Shown here: piece after piece, positions 22,331 to 32,359 of the stretch
How positions within the stretch are numbered: the first letter of the stretch is position 1
Layout: every line of letters begins with the position of its first letter
Assembly (NCBI GenBank): GCA_015178975.1
Contig: WHVD01000038.1
Span: forward strand, 186,001 to 250,000
Direction: 5' to 3'
DNA: 64,000 nt
Origin: Hysterangium stoloniferum
Taxonomy: Eukaryota > Basidiomycota > Agaricomycetes > Hysterangiales > Hysterangiaceae
Program-made: the position numbers and the translations under genes
Notes under the pieces: generated by a model
Databases searched by the model: none
Told to the model about the DNA's origin: nothing
What the model saw: the letters and a program-made list of their open reading frames with translations, nothing else

Positions 22331-23491
22331 CTTTGCCTCATGTTTTATGTACATCCCATTTGGCACCTCACACCTTTTAATATCCTTTGTTATACTGTAT
22401 TTAGTCTTGTTTGCATCCCCATTCATTTCCCCACTTCTTTTTGACCCATTATCACTCTTGCTTCTCTGATCAACCTTCTTATCATCCATCTCCTTGTAGT
22501 ATAAAGTTCTTTTATGTATGCTACAGCTTCTTCAGTTTGAAAATCAACTTATATTACCCCCTTCACTCCTATTGTACTATCTGCTCTGTTGAAATACCAG
22601 AGCACCCTAACAGTTTGTACAAGGGTGCAACACATAAGTTGAAGCCAAGCTCCACTACATTTATAGAGTTAGACCTTGTTAAGGGTCATGCAGAGCTTAA
22701 CGGAGGGTTTCTGGAGAAACCCATGGATATTCCAGTAGGACTTGGCTTTAGCTTATAGGCTGTGCCCTCATGAGATTGTAGTGTCCAATTTCACACAAGT
22801 GGGTGGAAAACCCAGGGAGTCCGGGTGTAGTTGCTGGGTTGAAGGTTGATAGGTCAAAAGTCAATGTTGAAAGACCAGTCGGAAAGCCCATGGGCTCTGA
22901 CGGGGTTGAGAGCATTGTGCTTAAGATGAGAGGTGGAGATAGAGTAGAATAGGTGCTAGGGTTACTGGGGAAACTTGGTCGATTTTCTGACCAGATTGTA
23001 TATATGTACAAACATCAGCTAGACTATATAGACTGTGGAATGTATGCAATACTAAATCTGGTAATAATAAAAGCCTAAACAAGTAAACATAAATTGGATG
23101 AATAAACACCAAACTAGGTGTTAGGGACAGGATGGAATGGGGTGGAGTCTGAAACATGACAGGTCATTTGACCATAACTAGAGTGGAACTCAGTTAGAGA
23201 GCTGACAGGTTGTCCAGGTGGAGTCTGGTGACCGGTATGTGGAATGGAGTCAGACATAGACAGGTTTGATGTGCACAGGTCCTGGCAGGTTGTCTGGTTG
23301 TGAACTTTGACTTGGTGGGCATAGAGTCGGGTGCATATAAGGCAGAGTCTGGAGCCCGGCAGGTTTTCTGGTCCTAATAGACCTCCCAACTAGTACAATC
23401 TTTCTCATCAGCCCCCAATCAACTCATTTCTTATCATCAGTCCCCTGACTAGAGTCTTTTCTCCCCCTTTTTGGCTTAGATCTTAACACCA
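22331..23491 (+). repeat. LTR family A fragment carrying a family-B LTR
   Basis: The right two-thirds of a family-A LTR (about 22340-22676 and 23380-23491, ending TTAGATCTTAACA) lies in plus orientation. It is split by the family-B LTR 22677-23379. Confidence 0.75.
22677..23379 (-). repeat. solo LTR family B (703 bp)
   Basis: It runs TGTTAAGGGTCATGC...GGTCCTAATA with GACCT on both sides (22672-22676 and 23380-23384). This is the compact form of family B without the minisatellite. It shows the reverse TATATAGTCTAGC box near 23030. Confidence 0.9.
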
Positions 23492-23711
23492 GTGGGGAAA
23501 CCTATACTTGTTTACTGTGATAATCAAGGAGCCATTGCATTAGCATCAAACAACAAGTTTCACACAACCTTGTGAAGAATAACACGTTTCAACTCCAGTA
23601 CTGCCCTACCTCCAAGAACATTGCAGATATATTTACCAAGGTGTTACCTGGGCCAAGTCTTCAAAAACTACATGAAGGATTGAGTTTAGGATGACTGCAC
23701 TCAAGGGGGAG
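23492..23711 (+). pseudogene. copia-3 RNase H C-terminal remnant and polypurine tract
   Basis: Frames 23492-23690 give YCDNQGAIALASNNKFH and, after a frameshift, KNIADIFTKVLPGP. These are the last two RNase H motifs of copia Pol. The stop is followed by the purine tract and the 3' LTR. Confidence 0.85.
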
Positions 23712-24659
23712 TGTTGAGATTGTCAAGTTGAAGTTGGACATGGAATAAATCTAAGCACAGTTGTAATAGTAATAGATCACCACATTAGTAAAGGACTACA
23801 AAGATATATGGATCTGGCAATGTACCATTAGTAGTACATAGTATATAGGACAGAAGATGACAGATGAACATAGTAGTCAAATAGACTGAGACATTGTTGG
23901 AATAGTATATATACTAGACAGCTAGATAGCAGAATGCAATCTAGGATACATGATAAGTATTGTATCTAAGTAAATGTGTAAAAGTAATCTCACCTCAGTG
24001 TTTGCACACAGTAGTGGGGCTAAACAGCTGAGGTGCACTAGCTATCCAGCTTCATCTATGTGTCATGATCAGAGCAGAGAGCTGTATGGTTGGGTAGGGG
24101 GAGAGCTCAGCTCTCCATGTATGTGTGGACTCACCACTCAGGAGGGCAGGTCCTCTCTTGCAGTACAACTCTCACTCTCACTTATCAATAGATTAAACAT
24201 CCAACAAATAATAAACTTGATTAATTGATTAACCCAAATCCTCAATATGGGGGAAGGGTGGGTGGGTGAAATAAAAAGAAAGAATTAAGAAATGATAATC
24301 TGTGAAAGGATGTGAAATTCTCAGATACTGTACTGACAGAGGTGTCGTAGGAAACAAGGCGTGCGACTCCTTCATACGCTCGGCTGGACGTTGAGTGCCG
24401 AACTACGCCTGGCACGCAGGGATCGTGCGGCACTCGATACTATACTTTTGATATTAGTGTTCTATTTATGATCATATGTTGCGAATACTACGAGAGTCGG
24501 ACAGGAAGTAACTAAATAGAAAGGCGTATATATTATATCGTGTGTACCTGCCTAGCTCAGTACCTTAAGTTGGGCTCCGAATATAGCAGGAGCGAGACTA
24601 TATCGTGCTTGCTAATCCAACAGACATATTATCTTTCTAGGTTCAATTAAATGACTATA
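23712..24659 (+). repeat. copia-3 3' LTR, split by solo LTR-D
   Basis: It starts TGTTGAGATTGTC just after AAGGGGGAG and ends GACTATA before the target duplication. It is interrupted at 23895-24622. Confidence 0.9.
23895..24622. repeat. solo LTR-D (728 bp)
   Basis: It runs TGTTGGAATAGTATA...GCTAATCCAACA with GACAT on both sides (23890-23894 and 24623-24627). This is the only copy of this family in the window. Its right half is visibly richer in G+C and CpG than the surrounding repeats, which suggests a recent insertion or different base history. Confidence 0.9.
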
Positions 24660-24797
24660 AACCCTTCTTTGCCCTGTTGCACTGTGCACAGGCCCATGGG
24701 CATGCAGCAGACTCCCTCACTCTGCATCCAACTTTACAGTAGCTTAGTAATCAGCTGTTTACAACTTTGTCACCTTCACCCGCCATTGTATATTTTC

Positions 24798-24903
24798 AAC
24801 ACCTCTTAGACCTCATGCGACTATATAACGCCTTTGCGCTTCTCGCGACCCGAACGGGCCGTAGGGCAGCCGCTTGACCTAACTCTAACTCCCTAAATGT
24901 CCA
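24798..24903 (+). repeat. direct repeat, left copy (about 106 bp), beside GH88
   Basis: It begins AACACCTCTTAGACCTC and ends CCCTAAATGTCCA. It matches 27065-27175 with a few indels and substitutions. It contains CTTCTCGCGACCCGAACGGG. It is not an LTR or a tRNA that I can recognise. It is followed by AAATGTCC...GGACATTT (24894-24934), a possible stem. Confidence 0.8.
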
Positions 24904-25054
24904 GCAATCATCTCAATGCATCATCGGACATTTGGATTATCACGTGATCTAACCAGGATGTGAGGAAGGTAATTCAAATTTCTAGTTATACACACAATTT
25001 ATATCCTGAGCGGGACGAAATGGAGCGACGCCTTGCTGAATCCTTTTGCATACC

Positions 25055-26744
25055 ATGGTAGGCTTTGTTATTCTCACTGCTCCAGTCCTGTTGTCTCTGT
25101 ATGTTTTTGGGGCATCCCAGGAACCCCTTCCTCCCCTGCGTCCAGAATTGCAGTCGTCTCTCATAGCCACGAAAGTACAGGCCATAGCAGAATCGACGCC
25201 CATTGCTACCCTTTTCCCTCAATATACTGATCGAACTAAAGGTGTCTGGCGATATTTTGAGATCCCCACTTGGACATCTGGTTTCTTCGGAGGGCTGCTG
25301 TATCTGCTCGACACCAGGTCCAAACTTTGCCATTCAAAAGAGGTTGATTGGCTCGCTTTGGGGAGAAATTGGTCGGTTGGCCTGGTCCCTCTGGAAGACA
25401 ACACAACTCTTAATCATGACGTTGGTTTCCTGAGTTACCCATTCCAGGCAGAGCTTCTTGTGTATGCCCAAATACTATACGTAGTCCATGATGTTGCTCA
25501 TAAATATTGCAGAAACCCGGGTAATACATCAGCACAGAATTCTGTTATCAAGTTCGCCTCTACATTGGCGTCCAGGTTTAACCCTGTCGTCGGTTGCACA
25601 AAGAGTTGGGATAAAAATACAGATCCTACAGATTTCCAGGTAACTTATCTCAGACTCGGTGACCTTTAAGTAACATTTAGGAAACAGGTTATTATTGACA
25701 ATATGATGAATCTTGAGGTACTATAACATGTTTATGTGGTTTTAATACAGCTAATTGTTATCTAGGTTCTCTTTGTTGCCGCAGACATCAATGGAAACCA
25801 AACGCTTCGAGATATTGCTATTAAGCATGCAGATACCACAATCGCTAATCATTTCCGCCCGGATGGTATGTGTTTTCCTGGTCATAAGAGTGATTAGAAA
25901 ATTTTGATATCCCATTCAGGCTCTACTTTCCATGTCGTGGATTATAATTCAACGACAGGCGCCGTTTTTCGACGTCGAACGGCCCAGGGTTATGCAGATA
26001 ATAGGTATGATGTTCCTTATATCTCATTTTCAAACTCTACAGTGAGGCTGTTTAGTACTTGGTCTCGTGGTCAAAGCTGGGCTGTATACGGTTATGCCAA
26101 TAGTAAGATTGTGTGTCAGTTCCACTTCTCTATTTGATGACACGCACGAATATGTAGTGTACAATAGAACCGGTCTTGAGCGATATCTAGACACTGCTCG
26201 CCATGCTGCCACATTTTACACCAGTCGGCTTCCGTTATCCGGAGTTCCTCCATGGTCAGAAGAATGCTCTTCAAATTTGACTTTGCTAAGAGAAACAAAT
26301 TCAGGGATTTCGATGCACCGTCTCCCGCCCCAGCGGATACGTCATCTGGTACGATAGCTGCTACAGGCCTGCTGCTGTTGGCTCAACTTGAAGAATCACT
26401 AACTCCACCAAACCGTACTGGGGCGAATTTTTGGCGTCATGCTGCTGTGAATCTGCTTAATTCTGTGACTGAACTGGCCTGGAAACCCAGCTGGCAAAGT
26501 TTGCTGAGTAACGGTACAGTAAACAATCGAGCTAGTACCCCCAACAATTTGACTGGAACTGTCTATGGTACGTACGCACCAGCACATTCGGCTCCTTTTA
26601 AGTGATCATCATCCGATATAGGTGATTATTTTTATATCCAGGTGAATACAATGACGGTTTTTTTTTCAAGTTATCTCACCATCTATCTATCATATTTAGG
26701 CAGGCAATATGCTTTTGTCCGAGAATCTGTTGTCATGCGCGTGA
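25055..26744 (+). CDS. glycoside hydrolase family 88 protein (unsaturated glucuronyl hydrolase type), intact
   Basis: Ten exons join in frame to 397 residues: 25055-25459, 25538-25639, 25688-25717, 25766-25865, 25920-26004, 26056-26102, 26158-26254, 26305-26567, 26622-26641 and 26700-26744. Introns are 48-78 bp; the first is the least certain. A hydrophobic signal peptide ends near residue 22, so the enzyme is probably secreted. Family signals in order: PTWTSGFFGGLLYLL, NHDVGFLSYPF (with the conserved Asp), ASRFNPVVGC, FQVIIDNMMNLE, AQGYADNSTWSRGQSWAVYG, PPWDFDAPSPAPADTS, and DYFYIQAGNM near the end. GH88 enzymes remove unsaturated glucuronic acid from oligosaccharides released by polysaccharide lyases. 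The substrate here is not shown. It lies in a transposon island and is a moved copy of the locus at 44.5 kb. Confidence 0.9.
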
Positions 26745-26962
26745 ATTCCATTCCGTCATGTAGTAACTATCAGTTTGGGTTAACTTGGAATGAAGTGCAT
26801 ACTATTGAACCAGTTTGATACAGACACTGGACAGATCAACAGTATTGTTTCTTGCGTTGTTATTGCTGATTAAAGTACGATTGTAATCTTCTTTCTATGA
26901 GACAATGAATTACATTTGCTGCGCGCTGCTTCTCGAAACACGTCGTATTAATGACATGCTCC

Positions 26963-27060
26963 ATACAGTAACGAGATGGAAGATATTATTAAAGCTATCG
27001 AGAGGTAAATATCAGGAAGACAAACGCGGAATCCGCGCCTACACTCACGTGTAGTATGTA
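26963..27060 (-). pseudogene. orphan NTF2 3'-exon fragment
   Basis: The reverse strand matches the last intron and exon of the NTF2 gene (46396-46495), including the TTTAATAATATCTTCCA coding piece. The stop codon has changed to TGG and no upstream exons exist. It was carried along with GH88 in the duplication. Confidence 0.85.
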
Positions 27061-27064
27061 CATA

Positions 27065-27175
27065 AACACCTCTTAGACCTCGTGCCACTATGTAACGCCT
27101 TCTCCACCGCGCTTCTCGCGACTCGAACGGCCCGTAGGGCAGCCACTTGATTCAACCCTGACCCCTAAATGTCCA
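27065..27175 (+). repeat. direct repeat, right copy (about 111 bp), beside GH88
   Basis: It begins 5 bases after the end of the duplicated GH88 block and matches 24798-24903 in the same direction. Unlike the left copy it runs straight into an 8-bp minisatellite. Confidence 0.8.
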
Positions 27176-27179
27176 TCAT

Positions 27180-27410
27180 CCCGTATATCCTCATATATCC
27201 CCCTATCCCCCTATCCCCATATTCCTGTATCCCCGTATACCGTATCCCTGTATCCCCATATCCCTGTATCCCCGTATCCCCGTATCCCCGTATCCCCGTA
27301 TCCCCGTATCCCCGTATCCCCGTATCCCTGTATCCCCGTATCCCCGTATCCCCGTATCCCTGTATCCCCGTATCCCCGTATCCCCGTATCCCCGTATCCT
27401 CTTATATATT
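27180..27410 (+). repeat. 8-bp minisatellite (TATCCCCG), about 28 copies
   Basis: Units TATCCCCG, with variants TATCCCTG and TATCCCCC, run almost without gaps. Because 3 units make 24 bases, all frames on both strands give periodic peptides that are not genes. Confidence 0.95.
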
Positions 27411-27601
27411 GGTCCAGGGGTCCTGCTCCTTTTTTTTGGTAGCAGTTTGTTAGCATTCATGAACACTTCCCCACAACAGAAGCAATTTTACCCTCATGGG
27501 AGCAAATTGTGTGCTCATGGATGTAATTTCAGAAGCCATTTTAAGGTGTGTAGGAGTATTTTGCTGTGGGGGAGCAATTTTGCCAAATTTCAGGAGCAAT
27601 G

Positions 27602-28150
27602 TTAAGATCTGAGGTCAAGGGGGCAAAGAGTATCTATATATGTCAGAGGCCCAATGATAGAAATCATACTAGTTGGGAGGTCTGTGTTAAGATCTTGTTA
27701 CAACCTGTGCGCTCAGCACACTGTCAGACCCAATTGGACCTCATGGAAAACTCCAATCGCTCACAAACTGTTGGTATCCCAACTAACCCCATTAAGCACC
27801 TTCATTGTTCCCAATTGGTATTTCCATCTGCCTCTTGTCCTATACAACCAGTTTATGCCTTTTCCACCCCCATAGTAGTCTATGTCCAGATTTATAATGT
27901 CCCATCTATCGGTCTCCATTTTCACATCACTCTATATGTCATGGGTTTTCCGACTGGTCTCTTGACATATCAACCATCAACCTACCAACCTATTGACTAC
28001 ACCTGGACTCCCCTGGTTTCCCATCTGCCTGTTTGAAATTGGATGCTACGATCTCATGAGGGCACAGCTTATAAGCTGAAGCCAAGTCCTACTGGAATAC
28101 CCACATATTTCTCCAGAAACCCTCTGCTAAGCTCTGCATGCACTCTTAAC
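27602..28150 (-). repeat. LTR family A fragment followed by LTR family B fragment
   Basis: 27602-27693 is a shortened family-A end (TGTTAAGATCTG...ACTAGTTGGGAGGTCTG). 27694-28150 is family B in plus orientation (TGTTACAACCTG...CACTCTTAACA) without its TATA region. No matching target duplications are found. Confidence 0.65.
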
Positions 28151-28178
28151 ACCAGAATAGGTTCTCAATATGGCACTT

Positions 28179-28540
28179 TGTTAAGAACTGAAAACTGACT
28201 AATGTCAGTAGGCCGACGAGGACCGATCGGAAAGACTTGGCTTCAGCTTATGTGCTGCGCCCTCACAATTATCTGTCGGGTGTCCTTAAATTTCGGACGG
28301 GCGGAGACTAGTCCTAACGAATACTTCTTGGCAGGACTACCGATCAGAACTGAAGGATAAGTCAAGTGTCGGGCCAAGGGGTCGGAGACTGAGAGTGGGC
28401 GAGCGCATGTGAAGGCGGGTAGTGGAGTACTTAGTATGAGACTTCTAGAGGTATAAGAGGGTATTCTGAGTTGATATTCTGATTGCCTAGTAACTACAAC
28501 TACAAGGGGTTCATATACAAGTATTCGGCATCTAGGAAAT
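28179..28540 (+). repeat. LTR family C, truncated copy
   Basis: It starts TGTTAAGAACTGAAAAC and is cut at TCTAGGAAAT, where a second LTR with the same start follows directly. In the second copy TCTAGGAAAT continues into ACTAACTAGG. The first copy therefore lost its right half. Confidence 0.75.
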
Positions 28541-29064
28541 TGTTAAGAACTGAAAACTGACTAATATTGGTGGCCGACAGGGACCAATCGGAAGGACTTG
28601 GCTTCAGCTTATGTGCTGCGCCCTCGCAAATATCCATAGTGTGTCCTTAAATTTCAGATGGGCGAAGACTAATCCTAAAGAGTTCCTTTCGGCGAGATAC
28701 CAATCGGGACTGAAGGATAAGTCGAGTGTCGGGCCAAGGGGTCGGGGCCGGGAGTGGGTGAGTGCACGTGAAGGCGGATGAGGGGATCCTTAGTATGAGA
28801 CTGTTACAGACGTATGAGGATATTCTGAGTTGATATTCTGATTGCCTAGTAACTACAACTACAGCGGGTTCATATACAAGTATCAAGTGTCTAGGAAATA
28901 CTAACTAGGAGAAGAGCGGAACAGGGTATTGACAATAAGCTCAACTAGGAACGGGAAGTTTATGATTAGTTCAGAGGCCGATGATAACCAAGAGCAGAAT
29001 TATGGTAAAAGGAAATAGTTCGAGGACTACAAATATAGATAGACATATGTGAAACATAAGATAT

Positions 29065-32000
29065 GGGCTGTCAGGAACCAACACCTTTATGTAAGCAACA
29101 ATGATGACAGCAACTCCTCCCCACCACATCTCTGTGAAACCATTCTGAGCTCTGGGAAAGGTGCCTAGGGTGTTTCTGATGAGTTCCTAGGAGTCAGAAT
29201 CTCAATATCCTTCATGGTTCTTACACAGAAGACCAAAACTTTGTTATTTGTTTTTCAACCTCTAAATGTATTTTAGGACCGAAGCAAGCATTTTCACAAT
29301 TGGTACATCACAGATTTGGCCGCTTACTAACACAATCACGTGATATATAAGCGCTGGCAGAAACCAATGAACAAGGGCAAAACAGACAGAAAATGCCCAG
29401 GAAAACAAGGGCAGACCGTGCTCGAGCTGAAAATCTACACAAATTCACAAAAAAGGTATCTGTTGACGCAGTTCCAGATGAGGAGACCATCCCTGCAGCT
29501 CTTCCACACCCAGAAGCACACGACACTTCAAACATGTGGACTTGTCACAATGGTGAAGTTGATCCTGAGCTCCGTGATATTAGTGGTGTCCTGAGAGACA
29601 CAGCCATGGTTGATGATGAAGATGAGAGTTCTGAGTCAGGTTCAGAGGATGGGGAGGAGGGAGAGGTTCCTGAGATCCAGGAGATTTCGGCATTGGAATG
29701 GTTCTCATCCACCCTGCAGAAGGCACATGATCTTGCACTTGCAGCAGAGAGGGAGCGAGAAAAGGGCAGAAAGAGGCTGAAACAATACCATGGCAATTCA
29801 ACAAGAACAAAGCGACATTTCCAGCTGATAGGTCGTGAGCTTGCAAGGAAAGGTTTCCACTCAGTGAAAGACTGGTTTCAGAAAACTTCTGCAGCCCCTC
29901 ACTGCCTGGATATTGAGCCAGATGCGATAGCACTGCTTCGACAGGAATCTGAGGAGCCCGAGTCTGAGAATGAAATCCAGCCAGGGGTGGTGGAGTCGGG
30001 TTTGTCGGAAGGTGAGAATGGATCCAAAACCACAATAGACTCATGGGCAGGTGAGCAGAAAGGCAATGACAAAAGCCTAGATCTGATGGAGAGAAATAGA
30101 AAACCAATGTTGCCAAGAGGTCATTGCTAGCATGTTGCAAGACTTGAGGAACGGGAAACGGCCTCATGATGACAGTGAAGATATGCAGGTGGATCGTGCC
30201 CTGAACATGCTAAACTACAAGAACTTTCCTGCACTCCGACGTACACTGGCAACATTGACTATAAAAAGTAAAGACAGAAAAATTGATGTCTTCTTCCGGG
30301 CTCGCATTACAGCAATGGCTGGTACCTTGAACTTGTATCTTGACTCTGAGCTGTCCTACACATGGAGACAGGCATCTTTAACAGTTTCAAAGTCACAAGG
30401 ACAGGGGATATACCATGCAAGAACCATTCGAGAATGGATTCACCAGTTTATCAGCTCTGGGAAGCTCCCGGTTCATCGTTACAAAGGATCATGCTCTAGT
30501 ATCCTTGCAGATGAAGATATTTCACTTGAAATTCAACTGCAACTTGCCAAACGTGCCAAGAATACATTCATTAAAGCTGCAGATGTTGTTGAGGTGGTGA
30601 CTAGCAAAGAAATCCAGGACCTACTGTCAGCAGCAGGAATTGAGAAGCATCAAATATCAGAACGTACTGGGCGGCAGTGGTTGAAACAATTTGGATGGCA
30701 TTACTCACAGAAGAAGAAAGGGTTGTACATTGATGGTCACAAAAGGGAGGATGTTGTTGCCTGTCGTCAACAGTTTGTCATGCGTTTTTTGACTCAATAC
30801 ACACCTCGGATGTATACATGGGACCATGATGGCAATGAAACAAAACCGATTGGTGGCTTTCCTGTGCCCAGGAATCAACCATTCCGACTCATCCCTGTAA
30901 CTCACGATGAGTCCACATTTTTCGCAAATGATGGGAGAAAGGCGAGATGGGTTCATACAAATGAAAAAGCAAAGCCTGAAAGGAAAGGTGATGGGACATC
31001 AATCATGATCTCTGATTTTTTGACATCGGAGTGGGGCCGTTTGATGAGCAAGGATGGAACTGAGTGCGTTATCTAATTATCTAATTATGATTGTATCTTA
31101 TTACCTACTGCAAGAGAGGCTCATGTCATTTTCAAGGCTGGGAAAAATCGTGATGGCTACTTTGATGCAGATGATCTCTTGAAGCAAGTTGACAAGGCTA
31201 TTGACATTTTTGAAGACCGTACATCTGGATTTGCAACTGGATTGTTTCTCTTTGATAATGCTCCGAGTCATCAAAAATGTGCGCCAGATGCAATTTCAGC
31301 CCACAGAATGCCCAAGAACCCAAATAATGGATGGACACATCATAAAGATGGTCCCTGCATGTGACCAACTGTGCTTTCAAATGGGCAAATTCAAGAATTT
31401 TATTTTCCAATTGATCATCCCCAATACCCTGGCTATTTTAAGGGCATGGAGCAGATCATCCGGGAGCGTGGACTTTGGCCTATGACAGGGAATCTTCTGG
31501 CTCAATGTGAGGGCTTCAAATGCGAACCTGGGCAGACAGATTGTTGCTGCCGGCGACTTCTATTTACTCAGCCTGATTTCATTGCGCAGAAGTCACAACT
31601 TGAAGAGCTCATCACCTTGAGGGGGCACATTTGCGATTTCTATCCGAAATATCATTGTGAGTTAAATTTCATTGAGCAATATTGGGGTGCTGTCAAGTTT
31701 CGCTTTCGTGGCTTCCACACCCAGCCAGCAACCATCAATGAAATGGAAAAGAGGGTGCTGGAGTGTTTGGATAGCATTCCCTTGCTTCAAATTCAATGGT
31801 GAGCATTACTTTGTGGCCAATGGATTACTCTAAGTTGCATGTAGATATGCCAACCGAGCTGCACGATTTATTGATGGTTATTCAAAGGGCCTGACTGGTG
31901 TGGAGGCCATGTGGGCTAATCGGAAATATCGGGGACATCGTGTCCTTCCTTCAGACATTATGAATGAAGTTAAAAGATCTATTTCAACATTGTAATTAGT

Positions 32001-32133
32001 TTATTGTAATACACAACAATATACTCTGCCAGCCTCGGCCCTCCTCCAACTTCTGAAAATTTTCGTCACCTCAGTTTGGCCACTAACCTTAACCCTAACA
32101 TGCTTACGTAAAGGTGTTGGTTCCTGACAGCCC
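29065..32133 (+). mobile_element. DNA transposon with 33-bp terminal inverted repeats, nearly intact
   Basis: The left end GGGCTGTCAGGAACCAAC (TIR 29065-29097) and the right end (32101-32133) are inverted copies with one mismatch. ATAT stands on both sides. The neighbouring bases are palindromic, so the exact duplication (AT to ATAT) is not fixed. One four-exon transposase gene fills it. It inserted into a family-C LTR. Confidence 0.92.
29393..31995 (+). pseudogene. DDE transposase (IS630/Tc1-like fold), two TGA stops
   Basis: Exons 29393-30050, 30118-31063, 31115-31798 and 31845-31995 join in frame to 812 codons. A TATATAA-like box lies about 50 bp upstream. The N-terminus is basic then very acidic (DDEDESSESGSEDGEEGEV). 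The middle has an HTH-like part (RTGRQWLKQFGWHYS). The catalytic domain shows VTHDESTFFANDGRKARWVH (first Asp), LFLFDNAPSHQ (second Asp) and HCELNFIEQYWG (Glu). Two codons are TGA where Arg (CGA) is expected: 31362-31364 and the codon spanning the last splice. Both fit a CpG to TpG change, so this copy is recently dead. Related proteins are widespread in Agaricomycetes as predicted DDE endonucleases; I cannot name the superfamily safely. Confidence 0.85.
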
Positions 32134-32359
32134 ATATCTTAGGATAGAACGGATCAACATAATAAAAGGGACATATCAAAAGTTTAACCAGATAATACGA
32201 GTATAATTTGACATGTGCGTAAACGGAGTTTGATCACCGCGAAAGCATACGTCAGCATTGGGGGTGATGGTTTCCGATGTGGTGACTTGAGTGATAACTT
32301 GAATTGTCGATAGGTGGCGATAACCTCGGGGCCAAAACGGCTGCGACATGGTCGTAACA

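Larger units (their letters stand above)
17458..24659 (+). mobile_element. copia-3: old Ty1/copia element filled with nested insertions
   Basis: Both ends survive. The 5' LTR starts TGTTGAGATTGTCAAG at 17458. The 3' LTR ends GACTATA at 24659. AACCC is duplicated outside (17453-17457 and 24660-24664). The PBS GGTTATGGGCCC (18633-18644) touches the 5' LTR, and a purine tract AAGGGGGAG precedes the 3' LTR at 23712. Only a gag start and an RNase H remnant are left of the genes. LTRs of families A, B, C, D and of the chromovirus have entered it in several rounds. Confidence 0.92.
25028..27060 (+). repeat. segmental duplication, GH88 copy 1
   Basis: This block is collinear with 44455-46495, starting ACGCCTTGCTGAATCC and ending GTAGTATGTA. 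It contains a complete GH88 gene and, at 26963-27060, the reverse-strand last intron and exon of NTF2 without the rest of that gene. It is therefore a moved copy of the locus next to NTF2. Confidence 0.92.
28541..32359 (+). repeat. LTR family C, split by a DDE transposon
   Basis: It runs TGTTAAGAACTG...GGTCGTAACA, with the left part 28541-29060 and the right part 32138-32359, about 746 bp without the transposon. The right end joins the broken RNase H of copia-2. The flanks GAAAT and CTGTA do not match, so the two sides have been rearranged. Confidence 0.8.

Noticed and set aside
24798..24903. Small RNA gene (tRNA, 5S or snRNA) in the 110-bp direct repeat
   Set aside because: No cloverleaf, A/B box or known snRNA core could be found by eye; kept only as a repeat.
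14019..27410. Tandem arrays as possible CRISPR
   Set aside because: Units are directly adjacent without unique spacers, inside LTRs of a eukaryote.
27169..27466. Frames of 80-94 residues with 8-residue repeats
   Set aside because: Translation of the 8-bp minisatellite in several phases.
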